Shown here: one piece after another, positions 35,826 to 47,986 of the stretch
Position numbering within the stretch: the first letter of the stretch is position 1
How the letters are laid out: each line of letters opens with the position of its first letter
DNA from: Flaccisagitta enflata
Taxonomy: Eukaryota; Chaetognatha; Sagittoidea; Aphragmophora
Length of the DNA: 64,000 bases
Direction: 5' to 3'
Assembly: GCA_965153355.1 (NCBI GenBank)
Contig: OZ231127.1
Coordinates: 64,852,001 to 64,916,000, forward strand
Notes under the pieces: model-generated
Database searches by the model: none
The model's input: the letters and a program-made list of their open reading frames with translations, nothing else
What the model was told of the DNA's origin: nothing
Translations under genes and position numbers: made by a program

Positions 35826-36031
35826 ACAAGGCCGGATACACGGCTACCCCAGTCGCGTGCGGTTGGGCAGGAGCCATAATTGAGGTCAGCGGAATATTTG
35901 GGCAGGAGCAATAAGGCCAAAACCCCCATTAATGCCGAAAAAGTAAAGTGGGACGGACCAACGGACGGACAGACCGATGGACTGACGGACGGACTGACAA
36001 AGCGGGGTGTAGAGTCGCGTAGCACGCGACT
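35826..36031 (-). mobile_element. GTCN element, subfamily A (2nd of tandem pair)
   Basis: ACAAGGCCGGATACACGGCTAC, AGTCGCGTGCGGTTGGGCAG, AAAAAGTAAAGTGGGACGG, GACGGACN array, AAAGCGGGGTGTAGAG and palindrome AGTCGCGTAGCACGCGACT followed by AAAAA. Sixteen bp separate it from the previous copy, in the same orientation. Confidence 0.93.
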
Positions 36032-36775
36032 AAAAACTAATGCTGATGTCTATCACTAACCCAGACAAGTGTCTAAAGGCAGTAAATATGAAATAATTTG
36101 GGGGTAAGTAAAACATGGTCTAAACTCAAAAGGTGGTTTCTGCGCGACAGAGGGTTCGGTCATGCAGAGGCTGCAAGATTTGAGAATTCAACTCAGTGTG
36201 TCATGGCTTATCGAAGTAACATTTGATACATGACGGATTCCGAGAATTTAAATCGCTGAATCAACGTATTATACATATACACCCGTTTTTGGCCACAAGT
36301 ACGCGTTTCAATCAATTTGTTTACGTAAAAGTGTACATCAGTTGGTTGACTGGCATACTCATGAATGACTTTTTTAAGCCAACAGTTATTAACCACAATT
36401 TATACGTCGGTCGGTCTGTCACTAACGCAAACAACGTTAACTCTAGTCAAATATTTGTATCGCAATGTATGTTGCTTAACGCCAGATGACTCGGAGAAAG
36501 CGAAAGTGCAAGCAACTAACAATTGCAATTCCTTTGATTCAGTTTTTTTATTCCAGTGAGTATTGCCAGACGGACAGATTAGCCACAGCAACGTGATATG
36601 TAGAGAGAGAGCGCAGGCAACTGAAAATCGCCTCGAGTCAATTGTTTCATTCCAGGCGATGTCGCAGGACCCCCCCCCCCCCCCGGGTCGCAACAAAACA
36701 AATCCCGATAAAAGACGTCTAGTTATTTTTCATCTCCGTCAGTCAATCTGTTTCTCAGTATTGGTCTTCTTTACT
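36032..36775. other. Mostly unique DNA with a poly-C run
   Basis: GTCGGTCGGTCTGTCACTAACGCAAACAACG at 36406-36440 is a GTCN relic of E-like sequence. A run of about 17 C lies at 36670-36687. No gene is supported. Confidence 0.45.
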
Positions 36776-36898
36776 GTGTCGGTGTCACACTCTCTCTGTC
36801 TGTCTCGATCTCTGTCTGTCTCGGTCTCTGTCTCTGTCTCTCTGTCTCTCTGTCTCTCTATCTCTCTGTCTCTGTCTCTGTCTCTCTGTCTCTGTCTC

Positions 36899-36990
<92 letters not shown>
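36776..36990 (+). repeat. Compound (GTCT)n-(CT)n-(CA)n microsatellite
   Basis: GTCTCT/GTCTGT units to 36910, CT array 36911-36936, CA array 36936-36990. Confidence 0.95.
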
Positions 36991-36992
<2 letters not shown>

Positions 36993-38393
36993 CACAGCAT
37001 TTCAAATGTTTTACTGATTTTTGCAAAAAATTTCCAGGGAAATTTTGTTTGAAGGGTAACATCATTTCTACACTATAAAATATGTCTACTTATGCCAGTC
37101 ACTACTATCGAGGATTTTTTAGTCGCGTGCATGCGACTCTACAACCCACTCCGTTGGTCGGTCGGTTGGTCGGTCTGTCCATCGGTCCGTCGGTTGGTCC
37201 GTCGGTCCGTAACACTTTGCTTTTTTGCGTCGTTTTTGGTCATTTTGGGTTGTCTGGAGTTATTTTGAGTCATTTCTTTGTTGTTTTTGGTCATTTTTGG
37301 TTGGTTTCAGTCATTTTTGGTCATTTTTGGTCATTTTTGATCATTTACGTCACTTTGTTCATTAAAGTCATTTCTGTCATTTTTGGGCATTTAAAGTAGT
37401 TTTAAGTCATTTTAAGTCATTTTGGGACATTTCAGGTCATTTTTGGTCATTTAACATGGTTTTTTTGGTCATTTATGGTTTTTGGTTTTTGGTTTTTGGT
37501 TTTTGTTTTTTTGTTTTTTGTTTTTTTGGTTTTTTTTGGTTTTGGTTTTTAGTTTTTGGTTTTTGGTTTCTTGGTTTTTGGTCATTTAACATGGTTTTTT
37601 GGTATGTTTTGGTCATTTATGTTTTTGGTTTTTGGTTTTTTGGTTTTTTAGTTTTTTGGTCTTTTGGTCATTTTTGGTCATCAAACATGGCTTTTTGGTA
37701 TGTTTTGGTCATTTATGTTTTTTGGTTTTTTGGTTTTTGGTTTTTGGTTTTTTGGTTTTTGGTTTTTTGGTTTTTGGTCCTTTAACATGGTTTTTTGGTA
37801 TGTTTTGGTCAATTATGCTTTTGGTATTTGGTTTTGGTTTTGGTTTTGGTTAGGTTTTTTGGTTTTCTGGTTTTTGGTTTTTGTTTCCTAGTTTTTTGGT
37901 TTTTTGGTTTTTGTTTTTTTTTGTTTTTGGTGTTTGGTTTTTTGGTCATTTATGTTTTTTGGTTCTTTGGTTTTTGGTTTTTTGGTTTTTTTTGGTTTTT
38001 GGTTTTTGTTTTTTGTTTTTTTTTGGTCATTTTTGTTTTTTGGTTTTTTGGTTTCTGGTTTCTGGTTTTTGGTTTTTCGGTTTTTAGTTTTTAAGTTTTT
38101 TGATTTTTGTTTTTTTTATTTTTTGGTTTTTGTTTTTTTGGTCATCTAACATGGTTTTTTTTTGTTTGTTTTGGTCATTTATGTTTTTTGTTTTTTGTTT
38201 TTTGGTTTTTGGTATTTGGTTTTTTGGTTTTTTGATTTTTGGTTTTTAGTTTTTAAGTTTTTAAGTTTTTTGATTTTTGTTTTTTTGATTTTTTGGTTTT
38301 TGTTTTCTGTTTTTTGTTTTTTGTTCTTTTGTTTTTGTTTTTTTTTTTGGTTTTTTGGTCATTTATGTTTTTTGGGTATGTTTTGGTCATTTA

Positions 38394-38610
38394 GTCTGCT
38401 GGTTTAAGTCTGCTTGTTTAAGTCTGCTGGTTAAAGTCTGCTGGTTAAAGTCTGCTGGTTTAAGTCTGCTGGTTTAAGTCTGCTGGTTTAAGTCTGCTGG
38501 TTTAAGTCTGCTGGTTTAAGTCTGCTGGTTTAAGTCTGCTGGTTTAAGTCTGCTGGTTTAAGTCTGCTGGTTTGAGTCTGCTGGTTTAGGTCTGCTGGTT
38601 AAAGTCTGGT
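38394..38610 (+). repeat. 14-bp minisatellite, ~15 units
   Basis: Unit GTCTGCTGGTTTAA, nearly perfect, with two 13-bp variants (GGTTAAA). Confidence 0.96.
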
Positions 38611-38649
38611 TTAGTCATTTTTCGTTGATTGAGTTGATAGAGTTGATTA

Positions 38650-38994
38650 CCGTATTTCTTGTAATTAGCGCCCCGGGCGCTTTTGAAATTGAAATGAAAC
38701 ATTGCTATTTTTTACCTGCAATAATCGCCCCCTAATTACTAGTATATGAATAATCTTAAATAAAACTTATTCTTTTTGACAAATTTTCTGCAATTTGATT
38801 TAGCAAAGAATTGAAAAAGGGAATATTTTGTGGCATTGCATACAGTTCCCAAATGCTTTTTACCAAAAAACCTTATTTATAATGAATTTTCAAAGATTTT
38901 TTTCAAGAAAATCATTTATAACATAAGCTCATTTTTTCATAAAAAAGGGGGGGGGCGCTAATTAGAGGGGGGGCGATAAATGCAAGAAATACGG
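38650..38994. mobile_element. Tc1/mariner-type MITE, 345 bp
   Basis: Ends CCGTATTTCTTGTAATTAGC and the inverse of CCGTATTTCTTGCATTTATC are flanked by TA (38648-38649, 38995-38996). GCGCCCC/GGGGCG lie just inside both ends. Inserted in the giant GTCN element. Confidence 0.92.
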
Positions 38995-39244
38995 TAATTT
39001 GACTCAATTTCAAAAGTGGGTGGGTTTCCATGGCCTCCAATACCTCATTAAGCTGATTTATTCATCAATTCATTTAAGTCAATCTAGTCAACTAAATCAT
39101 TTTATTCATTTCTTATATTTCTCCCAATAGATTCAGTCATGTTGATTAAAAAGATACAATAAGGAGTCTGGTCAATTCAGTTTTTTATGTCTCGCACGCG
39201 ACTTATAGGTGTTGGCCTTGTTTATACTCGTAACTATTTAAGGC

Positions 39245-39395
39245 CCACTGTGACAGTCCATCAAATCCTACCCTGATGGAAAAAAAACATCTGACGACAC
39301 TTTATTCCCCTCCGCCCACCTACACAACCCATCAAATCCCACCCTGATGGGGAAAAAAACACCTAACGCCACTTTATCTACCTCCGCCCCATATA
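39245..39395 (+). repeat. Two-unit ~77-bp tandem repeat
   Basis: CCATCAAATCC.ACCCTGATGG followed by AAAAAACA.CT.ACG.CACTTTAT and CCTCCGCCC occurs twice. Confidence 0.85.
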
Positions 39396-39999
39396 ATCCC
39401 CTGTTGATATCAAGACTCATATGCATTATCTGAAATCATATTGTCTAATGTGTAATGTATATTGTATGTGTCCGCGATGTCCTTTGGTTATTTTATGAAA
39501 CTCACAATTTAAACTAAGACCTGTCCCAAATCAATTCAAACTGTTCTATTTCTATGAATTATCATTTTTCAAAATACATCGGAAACAATCCGTAAAGTGT
39601 AGTTTTGTGTCCAAACTCAGTCATGACACGCTACATATACCTGGTCATCCAGCTCTCTTCCCTCTACTAACGCGCAATAACACCCTTTCCCCCCGCAATA
39701 CCCTCTCGGTCGTTGACTGATCAGACCGGTATCACGTATTTCTCGTCGTCTCCTGTCTTGTGCAGAAATAAACATGTGCGTGTCAAATGATAATAAATTG
39801 ACAAAGCTCATCGGCTGTAAGTGCCGTAAAGTCTCTTGCTGCCATCGCATGCCATCACATAGCACATCGCGTTTCTGTATTCCATTTTCGCTGTCTGTCT
39901 CTGTCTCTCTTTGTTTCTGTACTTCCCCGTCTGGTTTTCTATTTGTTTGTCTTTTACAGCAGATTTCGCGAAGACATTGAAACACAGGGTAACTCATTT
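39396..39999. other. No supported gene
   Basis: A 126-residue minus-strand frame (39617-39997) is the longest non-repetitive one in the window, but it partly reads through GTCT-type repeats and shows no domain or splice context. Confidence 0.4.
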
Positions 40000-40592
40000 A
40001 CTATCTAGGAAATAGAAATCTTCCCACCTATGAATTCATGTCATTTATCTACATGATCACGTATATCTGTTGATTGCAAATGGATCAATGATAGATGTAG
40101 GCTCCCCCTGACTCAATTATCACCGCCAATGGCCGGTTCAGCAATTTGTAAAGTATCAGGAGGTACTTTGGAGTGATGGCTTCCAGCCTTTTTCCATGAA
40201 ACAAATTTTTTCCTCCTTTTTATCTTTGAGTGATCATAACTTTTAAACGGCTGGACTGAATTTGTTGCGCAAAAAAGGAAAAAGATGCCCCTTGAAAAAC
40301 TCTTCATTTTGGCCACCAATTTTTTGTCAATTGATCAAAAAACAACGGAGATATTTAACTTTGAATGGATAAGACTTACTGTAAAAAATTCAAATTAAGA
40401 AATCTTCAAATGGAATGATTTCATTCAAATTAAGATAACTTCTAAACCCAATGAGATAGCAGGATGCGGTTTGCGTAGATGGCTTGCAAATTCGAAGAGC
40501 TTCATTTTAGTCACCAATTTTTTCTTAGTCAGATGATTTTCACAAGAGTTATAGACTGAAACGTGCGGGAAGATTTCTATTTCCTAGATAGT
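40000..40592. mobile_element. TA-flanked CTATC MITE (copy 2), 591 bp between TAs
   Basis: Ends (TA)CTATCTAGGAAATAGAAATC, perfect inverse for about 25 bp, TA at 39999-40000 and 40592-40593. Interior shares TTTGAGTGATCATAACTTTT, GATGCCCCTTGAAAAACTCT and GGATGCGGTTTG with 5416-6005, including the internal ~195-bp duplication. Confidence 0.9.
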
Positions 40593-40851
40593 ATGTAGTT
40601 TAAATACTAGTTCATAAGAAGGATCAATATTTATTTAGCGTGATGCTTAAGTCCTTTGGGGTCGATGATGGTGTAAGGCACGCTTTTACAGCTTATTTGA
40701 AGAAAACAAGTTTTGCTGTAATGACAGCTTTTTTTGTCAAAAAATTCAAATTGCAAAATCGTCTAAGAATTCAAACTTGTGCTCTTTGAAATTGATCAGC
40801 ATAATTCTCATCGTTGCAAGATTCGAGTATCATTGTCTCCGTTTGTTTTTT

Positions 40852-41204
40852 AGTCGCGTGCACGCGACTCTACAACCCGCTTTGTCGGTCCGTCCGTCCG
40901 TCCGTCCGTCCGTCGGTCCGTCCGTCCGTCACACTTTACTTTTTTGTACTATAACGTCAACTCTTAGGTCATTTTAAGTCATTTTAAGTCATTTATAGTT
41001 ATTCTAAGTCATTTTGAGTCAGTTTAAGTCATTTTAAGTCATTTAAAGTCATTCTAAGTTATTTTTGGTTTTTTGTTTTTTTAGTCATTTTAAGTCATTT
41101 TGGTCATTTTAGGTTATTCTAAGTCATTGAAAGTCATTCTAAGTCATTCTAAGTCATTCTTTGTCTGTAAGTCTCGCACGCGACTTATAGGTGTTGGCCT
41201 TGTT
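40852..41204 (+). mobile_element. GTCN element, subfamily C, intact reference copy
   Basis: Palindrome AGTCGCGTGCACGCGACT, CTACAACCCGCTTTGTCGG, (GTCC)n, CACACTTTACTTTTTTG, TTAAGTCATT decamers, far-end motif GCACGCGACTTATAGG and tail GTGTTGGCCTTGTT. Confidence 0.95.
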
Positions 41205-41296
41205 TAATTGAATGGTGCCCTTTAGAACATCAGTGTTACACTCAAGTTTTATTTAATATTTCAACCATGAGTCCCCCGGTTTCCAGGTATAGATGA

Positions 41297-41300
<4 letters not shown>

Positions 41301-41352
<52 letters not shown>
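41301..41352 (+). repeat. (CT)n microsatellite
   Basis: Perfect array of about 52 bp. Confidence 0.97.
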
Positions 41353-41357
<5 letters not shown>

Positions 41358-41612
41358 CGTTTATAATATATTCTTTCCAGACACGAGGTTGTCTAAGCCT
41401 CTTGCGTTGTTGAAGTAGCATTTCTTTCCATCTTTCTTTTACTCTTTTTCTTTCCTTTTCGACTCTGCTTTCCTTCTTTGGTTTGAAGAGAGAGCGCGCT
41501 GCGCTTTTCAGCGACTTTGCTCTTCAGTCTACACTTCTTCCTCCCGTCAAAATCAAAGAAAAGGAAAAATTCGAAAGTAAATTCTAAAAATCATCTCTTT
41601 CGGTGTCTTTTT

Positions 41613-41800
41613 AGTCGCGTGCACGCGACTTCATAACCCGCCATGGTGGTTGGTCCGTCGGTTACCGTTAGTTTTTTTTCTTTTTTTGCGTTATTAGCGT
41701 TTTTGGGCGTCTATTGCACTACTGCTCCAGCCCATATGCTTGAGTTAGCCTTTTTGGTCACTGCCCCTGCCCACTTCGTAGCCGTGTACCCGGCCATGTT
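41613..41800 (+). mobile_element. GTCN element, subfamily A, near-complete
   Basis: Palindrome AGTCGCGTGCACGCGACT, a short GTCCGTCGG array, TACTGCTCCAGCCC and CTGCCCCTGCCCAC. The far-end motif is decayed (CTTCGTAG) and the tail is GTGTACCCGGCCATGTT. Confidence 0.85.
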
Positions 41801-41807
41801 CCTTTTT

Positions 41808-42195
41808 AGGGGCGCTAACGCGCACTCTATAAGTTGCTGTGGCCGTCGGTCGGTCCGACGGAAACGCTCGAGTTGAAAATCTTTGAATATTATGTCAATC
41901 ACGAAAAATTCTCGAAAACAAACTGCATTTGTGATTCCCTTCGTCACATAATGAATCTCATAATCTATGTTTACTTTTTTCATCTCATTCATAATTACAT
42001 TCATCAGGGAGCTTTGCATAGTATACTATGCTTCCTAAACTTTCTTTCTATGCCGTTATAAAGACATCTATTTTTTCTTAATTTACGTGAGGCGATTTTC
42101 ATATCAATGCCCCTGCCCAGACGCTTGTTTAGCCTGATTTGTCATTGCCGCTTCCTATACGCGACTGAGGTAGTACCCCCGTATCAGGCCCTTTC
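41808..42195 (+). mobile_element. Two GTCN fragments (array half and tail half)
   Basis: 41808-41875 has GCGCTAACGCGCACTCTATAAG, GTCGGTCGGTCCG and GAGTTGAAAAT. 42085-42195 has AATGCCCCTGCCCAGACG and GCGACTGAGGTAGTACCC CCGTATCAGGCCC. They may be one element split by about 200 bp of unrelated DNA. Confidence 0.55.
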
Positions 42196-42630
42196 CAACT
42201 TTTTCCTTTCTGTTGCGCGTTTACATGTCCTCTACTCAATTTGCCGACATATCCTTTTCCCCCGGCCCCCACAGCCCCCCGCCCCCCTCGCCCCCCCTAC
42301 TAATTCTAATAGTAATACGCTTTGATTCCTAACCTTCCTCTTCTTTAGTGCAGCATAATTTGAAATTATCTGATTCGGCCTTGAGGAGTTGAGGAAAGGG
42401 AACCGGAGAAGGGATGGGGGTAGGGGGGGGGTAGGGTGAGGCACTTAGGGAGATGGTGGGGGAATGGGAAGACATGGCCTCATGGCGCGCGAACGATTCT
42501 AGAGAGATGCTTCCCTTAATCGTCTTTTCATTGGTCCATCCCCACCGACGCCAACCGTTCCTATTGGCCAAGAGTGGTGACTGCGGTCTCTTCGTATTTT
42601 CTCTCTTTCCTCTCTTTCCTCTCTTTTCTG

Positions 42631-42632
<2 letters not shown>

Positions 42633-42707
<75 letters not shown>

Positions 42708-42861
42708 CTCATACGCGCGTCGTCCCAGTTTTTTTCCTCGCCTATAAAATAAATGCCGGCGTTTCTTACTCTTCTTTTTCTTCTTCTTCTTCTTCTTCTT
42801 CTTCTTCTTCTTCTTCTTCTTCTTCTTCTTCTTCTTCTTCTTCTTCTTCTTCTTCTTCTTC
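42633..42861 (+). repeat. (CT)n and (TTC)n microsatellites
   Basis: CT array 42633-42704 and TTC array 42771-42861, separated by about 65 bp. The 42753-43031 poly-Leu frame is an artefact. Confidence 0.96.
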
Positions 42862-43029
42862 TTTTCTTATGTTTCTTACCACCAAACTTCTTTTTTTATT
42901 GCTTCTCCTCCTTCTTTTTCTACTTCTACTTTACTTATTCTTTTTCTACTTCTACTTTACTTCTTCTTCTTCCGCTTCTTCTCATTCTTCTTAAATTGTT
43001 TTCCTTTCCTTCTTCTTTTTCTTCTTTTT

Positions 43030-43190
43030 AGTTGCGGACACGCAACTCTATAAGAGCCTTTGTCCGTCCGTCCGTTGGCCCGTTGGTCCGTCGGTCCGTC
43101 GGTAAGCACGAGTTGAAAAGTATGAAAACGCGCATTTCCGCCCCTGCCCACCCGTCCGCAACTGGTATTGGCCGTGTATCCGGCCTTGTT
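43030..43190 (+). mobile_element. GTCN element, subfamily D with B-type palindrome, intact
   Basis: Palindrome AGTTGCGGACACGCAACT, CTATAAGAGCC, GTCCGTCCGTTGG array, CACGAGTTGAAAAGTATG, GCCCCTGCCCACCC, far-end motif GTCCGCAACT (matching T/A change) and tail GTGTATCCGGCCTTGTT. Confidence 0.95.
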
Positions 43191-43389
43191 TTTCTCATTT
43201 TTCTTCTTTTTTTCCCTTCTTCTTCTTCCCCTCCTTCTTCATCTTCCCCTTCTTCATCTTCTCCTTAATCATCCCGTTCTTCTTCTTAATCTTCCCCTTC
43301 TCATTCTTCTTCTACTCCTTCTTCTTCTACTCCTTCCATTCGTCGTCTTCGCCGTCCTCTTCCTCTCTATTTTCGTCCTTTCGCTTTTC

Positions 43390-43577
43390 CGTCTGCGAAA
43401 ATCTTAATTCGACTCGAGGGCAAAAGACAGGGAGCACACGTGGTCGGTGCTGCTAAGAGTAAGAGTCGAATCAAATCTATTGCACCCGGTGTCTCTTTTC
43501 TCATCTATGATCAAACCGTTCTTTGTCTTCTTTTATCTTTCAAGTTTTTAAAGACATCAAAAGGTCTCGGCCGATAA
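43390..43577 (+). CDS. Possible exon, unknown (weak)
   Basis: An open frame with mixed composition follows the TTC tract (residues A-K-I-L-I-R-L-E-G-K-R-Q-G-A-H-V-V-G-A, ending K-G-L-G-R and TAA). There is no clear start or acceptor, and no family is recognised. Listed only because its composition differs from the surrounding repeats. Confidence 0.15.
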
Positions 43578-44288
43578 CCTCCGCTTGGACGTGATATATA
43601 CGACTTTGAGCGCGGATTCTCTCACTCGCCATTGTTTACGTTGGAAATCAAATTAGCGCGTGTTTTGAATCTAAATTTCCTTTCTATTCTGCGCGCACAG
43701 ATAATGAGGATTTTTCTTTAAAGTGCGTGCTGATCTAGACTTGAAATTTGAATTTTAAAGTTTAATATAGCTACGTCAATTTATCAGTCTGTTCGTCTGT
43801 TATCCAGTTTGTCCGTCTGTCAATAAGCCCGATTCGCAATTGTTATAAACACTTTGAATGGATGGAGGCTTTGATTTTGAATGCGACCAAAGCCATGGGA
43901 TTTCTCCTCATTAAAGAATATCGCATTTCCACTTGTAGCTGTCTGTTGGTCAGTCTATCTGTCTGTCTGTCAGTCTATCTGTCTGTGTTTTTCATCATTT
44001 TATCTTTTTGTCTCATTATCTTTCTTCCTTAACGAGCACCTCTACGTACCTTTGTCTACCCAAATGTCTACAATTCATACTACTGAGAATTATCCATTGA
44101 CAAAGGCTTCGCTGAAGACATTTTGCCAATCAGGGATGTATAGAATGACATCAGGGGGTCTGGAGGTCTGGAGATGGGGAAAGAAAAATAAGGGGAAAAA
44201 AGAGGATAAAATACTTGAAGAAATTATTGCTTTTGGCGGTACAAAGATATAAGACATATTGAGTACAAAACAATTTAACATCATTTTT

Positions 44289-44475
44289 AGTCGCGTGCAC
44301 GCGACTCTACAACCCGCTTTGTCGGTCGGTCTGTCTGTCTGTCTGACTGTCACACTACTTTTTTTATGATTTTCATTTTTGGACCTCACTGCTCCTGACC
44401 AAATGGTCTAGGGACCTCAAATATGGCCCCTGCCCACCTGCACGCGACTTCGGTAGCCGTGTATCCGGCCTTGTT
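44289..44475 (+). mobile_element. GTCN element, subfamily A, intact reference copy
   Basis: Palindrome AGTCGCGTGCACGCGACT, CTACAACCCGCTTTGTCGG, GTCTGTCTGTC array, CACACTACTTTTTTTATG, CACTGCTCCTGACCAAATGG, far-end motif GCACGCGACT and tail GTGTATCCGGCCTTGTT. Typical A copy at 187 bp. Confidence 0.95.
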
Positions 44476-45309
44476 ACCCAAAAAGTACTGGTTTTGCCCT
44501 AAAGCAATAAATGGCAGAAAATCAAAGATTTTGTAACATGGCGTCGCGGGGAAGTTAATCAAAGGAAAGGGGGGGAATCAAAATTGATTTTATACACCCC
44601 TACAATTTTTTTCCCTTTCCCTTCATTTTTCCACAGATAACAGCTTGGAAACTATTCTCTGCGACTGATGCACATCGGTCAGTCGGATTAAATAACTGGC
44701 CTTTCAGTTATATCGAATTTTCAATGGCGGGATGGACATCCAGATGATAGGTTCAGTCAATCAAAAAAAAAAATTTGAAAGAAATTGAAAGAAAAAGAAA
44801 AAAAAAGAAGAAAGGAAATAAGAATAAATGTTATCATCAGAAAATCTATCGAGCGAAATCAATTATGGAACAAAGGTCTACAAATTACCCGGCGAAAAAA
44901 AAGTTACTCCTCACACTCACAGTCTGTGAATCACAGAAGAAAGAATAAATTCTATTCAACATTTCGGTGTCCAATGAAAAATTGCAAATTGGAATTTCCA
45001 TCATCAATCTCTTCTGGTTCTTTCTTTTCTTTCGATTCGGCGTGGATGTAATCTTGGCAAGTAAAGTATGCTTTGAAAGATTTTTTTTCTTCCTTCCCTT
45101 TTAAAATTGTTTTTAATGGGACGCTCATTTCACAAATCGAAACGCTCCATTATTTTTCCGATTATGATTCGATTAATCTTGTTTTTTTTTCTCCCTTTTT
45201 TTTTTCTTTCCTTTTTCCATTTCTTTTGTGAGTTGAGTCTAGATCTGTTGACGTCGGGCGGCTGTGAAATGTTTGCTGGTTTTTAATTAATTTGTACACG
45301 TAAGAATTA
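44476..45309. other. No supported gene
   Basis: The 88-residue frame at 44785-45051 is Lys/Arg/Ser-rich at its start (A-rich DNA) with one CPMKNC motif. This is insufficient for a zinc-finger call. Confidence 0.35.
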
Positions 45310-45362
45310 TATTGCCTCTGTCCAACCGCCTGCGACTGCGACTGTGCATTCGGCCACATTGT
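45310..45362 (+). mobile_element. GTCN tail relic
   Basis: TTGCCTCTGTCCAACCGCCTGCGACTGCGACTGTGCATTCGGCCACATTGTT matches the far-end motif and tail of A/D copies. Confidence 0.6.
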
Positions 45363-46207
45363 TTACCATAATTAGGTAACCATTTTTCCTGAAAAGTACA
45401 ACACGACTCATTTTTCTCTGCGAATCATTGTTTTCCTCTTCAACCTCCTCCTCCTCATCATCATGATCACGATCATCATCGTCGTCGTCGTCATCATCAA
45501 TATCCGCCCCTCACATTGATCATCATATCTATGTGTATAGAAACGCCCCAGAATTATGAAGCGCTTTGTACACCCGTCGACAGATAAGAACTTCGAGAAC
45601 AATTTTTGTTGGAGATTTAAAGTGTTGATCCACTTGACATAAATTATGATAAATAACGCCGTTACCTCAAATTGATTCGTGATAAATCATTTTTTAACAA
45701 CAACAGAACTCAACTCTTATGGAATTATCTGGAATGGAAAGATTCACAAAATTATCTCATAGCTTTGTCATTGGACGGCTGCTCTCAAGTCAATAGCCAT
45801 TTGTGCGTGTGTTTTTTTATATTTGTGCTCGTGTCTCTGTGTTGGAGCCAGTTTCTGTGCTAGCAACTCTCGTCATTTACGACTCTTTTGAAATGGCTGC
45901 AATTTTTTTCATGGAAAATGGTGCAAAAGTGGTTGACTCTCTAAATCCGCGCTATCTGGACTTCTCCATGACAGGGATGGACGGATGGTGCTCCCATCCA
46001 CATCGTCCTTTTAATCCTTCCGGTAATTCCCATTTCGATCTCTTACGACTCTCTGTCTGTGCCTGGACGAGATTGTCACCAAAATTCAAGACAATGAACA
46101 AATTGAAATTGAATTTATTTCGATTTGTATTGTGAGTTTTGTGGTTTGTTCAGGAGGCGTAGCCCAACCGAAAGTCGAAACCTGAGACCTCCGTTTCTTA
46201 ACCACTC

Positions 46208-46610
<403 letters not shown>

Positions 46611-46800
46611 ATGTAAGTGATGTTACCAATTTATTCTGTCGGTATTCAAACATGTCACACCATCACGTAGTTTCCCAGCGAGAACAGCGATGGCTGCCGA
46701 CTAATCACCGCAAAAATCGGCCCGGTTCGGAGAGACGGACCGAGACTCCTTCTTGGATCGTTTACCGATATCCAGTATGGAACACCGAGACAGACCGCCG

Positions 46801-46836
<36 letters not shown>

Positions 46837-46906
46837 GGATCACCGAGAAGGACCGCCGATCCACAAAGGGCATAACGAAGGAGAAGAAAGAGAGAGGTCG
46901 AGGAGA

Positions 46907-46909
<3 letters not shown>

Positions 46910-46953
<44 letters not shown>
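46910..46953 (+). repeat. (GA)n microsatellite
   Basis: Perfect array about 43 bp long, with a GACA run at 46801-46834 upstream. Confidence 0.95.
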
Positions 46954-46956
<3 letters not shown>

Positions 46957-47462
46957 TCATCAATGGTGTATTGAAAACAATAGAAGTAAAGAAGAAAAAA
47001 ATTGATTGGCCAGCCTATGCTTATGCTCATGGACAAATTGTTCACGTCTGAAATGAAACTGAAACCTTTTCATACCAACTGATTTTCTTCTGACACTGTT
47101 TTCCATTGGCCATAAAAAATGGATTTCTCTATATTAACAACTGAGTACAAGACAAAACTCGCTAATCATTTAGTATAAATTAATTAATTATGGAAAAAAA
47201 ATTAGTAAATCGTATCGGAAATCGATATCTAGGTATATCTATTATTAGATATATGGCTATCTCTTCTCGTCTCTCTTGGAGACGAGAATTACCTAAATCG
47301 TGCAGTAAATCGTCTCTATTTGGTCAGACCCATACCGTCAGTGATTACTGCCGACATATCTCTGCTCTGTCAGTCCATTCATGCCTACAGTTCGGTTTTT
47401 GATTGTTGTAAGCAGCCTTTACTATCTAGAACAAAAATGAATGGCCAAAGGATTTGCTGATA

Positions 47463-47632
47463 CAGTTTAAACCCGCTATAACGGATCCAAGAGTAATGGA
47501 AATCCGCCTTTAACAATTCCAAAATTTTGGTCCATGTCAATTTCTTTTAATTTCTTTGTTGGTAATAACAAAAATCTATTTATGGTAGATGGAATTTGTT
47601 CGTCCCTTGAAATCCGTTACTGCGGGATTTAT
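47463..47632. mobile_element. pogo/Tigger-like MITE (copy 2, old)
   Basis: TA-CAGTTTAAACCCGCTATAAC at the left; TTGAAATCCGTTACTGCGGG at the right with a decayed terminus. Internal AAATCCGCCTTTAACA matches copy 3. Confidence 0.75.
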
Positions 47633-47722
47633 CAAAAATCTAAACATTTTATCATTGGGCATTTTCAAAAACAGATTGATGCTCACTTTGTCCATATGCG
47701 TTTGCTCTAGATAGTTTTCTTA

Positions 47723-47986
47723 GGGGGCGTTTCTAGTCGGAGAGAATCGCGTTTTGAACCTGCCACTCGGTCGCTCGCTACGTTCATTCGCTCGCACCGC
47801 TTACTCCGCTCACTCGCTTCGCAGCGCTCCGCTTCGCTACGCTCCGTTCACAAGCTCGTTCACAAGCTCGCTCACTCACTTCGCTCACTCCCTCGTGGGA
47901 CAGTTGAAATTCTTGAATATGTGTTCACACTGTTATCGCGTTCCACGGGAACAAACGCGTTTTTCGTCTTCACTAGAAACACGCCC
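47723..47986. mobile_element. PIF/Harbinger-like MITE, 264 bp
   Basis: Ends GGGGGCGTTTCTAGTCGG and the inverse of GGGCGTGTTTCTAGTGAAG, with CGCGTTTTG further in, are flanked by TTA (47720-47722, 47987-47989). GGGCG ends with a TTA target are the Harbinger pattern. The interior is GC-rich with CGCTCACTCGCTTCGC-type repeats; the short frame at 47754-47990 reads through them. Confidence 0.78.

Larger units (their letters stand above)
37121..39222 (+). mobile_element. Giant GTCN element, subfamily C, 2.1 kb
   Basis: Begins with palindrome AGTCGCGTGCATGCGACT, CTACAACCCACTCCG, GGTCGGTTGGTC array and AACACTTTGCTTTTTTGCG. It ends with GTCTCGCACGCGACTTATAG and GTGTTGGCCTTGTT. The core is expanded: TTGGTCATTT-type decamers (37240-37460), a 940-bp G/T-only tract of GGTTTTT units punctuated by GGTCATTTATG (37460-38390), a 14-bp GTCTGCTGGTTTAA minisatellite (38394-38610) and a TA-flanked MITE (38650-38994). 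Long Phe/Gly/Val/Trp frames over the G/T tract are artefacts. Confidence 0.85.

Noticed and set aside
37456-38407. Series of Phe/Trp/Gly/Val-rich frames resembling membrane proteins
   Set aside because: They come from GGTTTTT units inside a transposon; all three forward frames are open and look alike.
39617-39997. 126-residue minus-strand frame as a gene
   Set aside because: No domain, no splice context, partly reads through GTCT repeats; length alone is compatible with chance in GC-balanced DNA.
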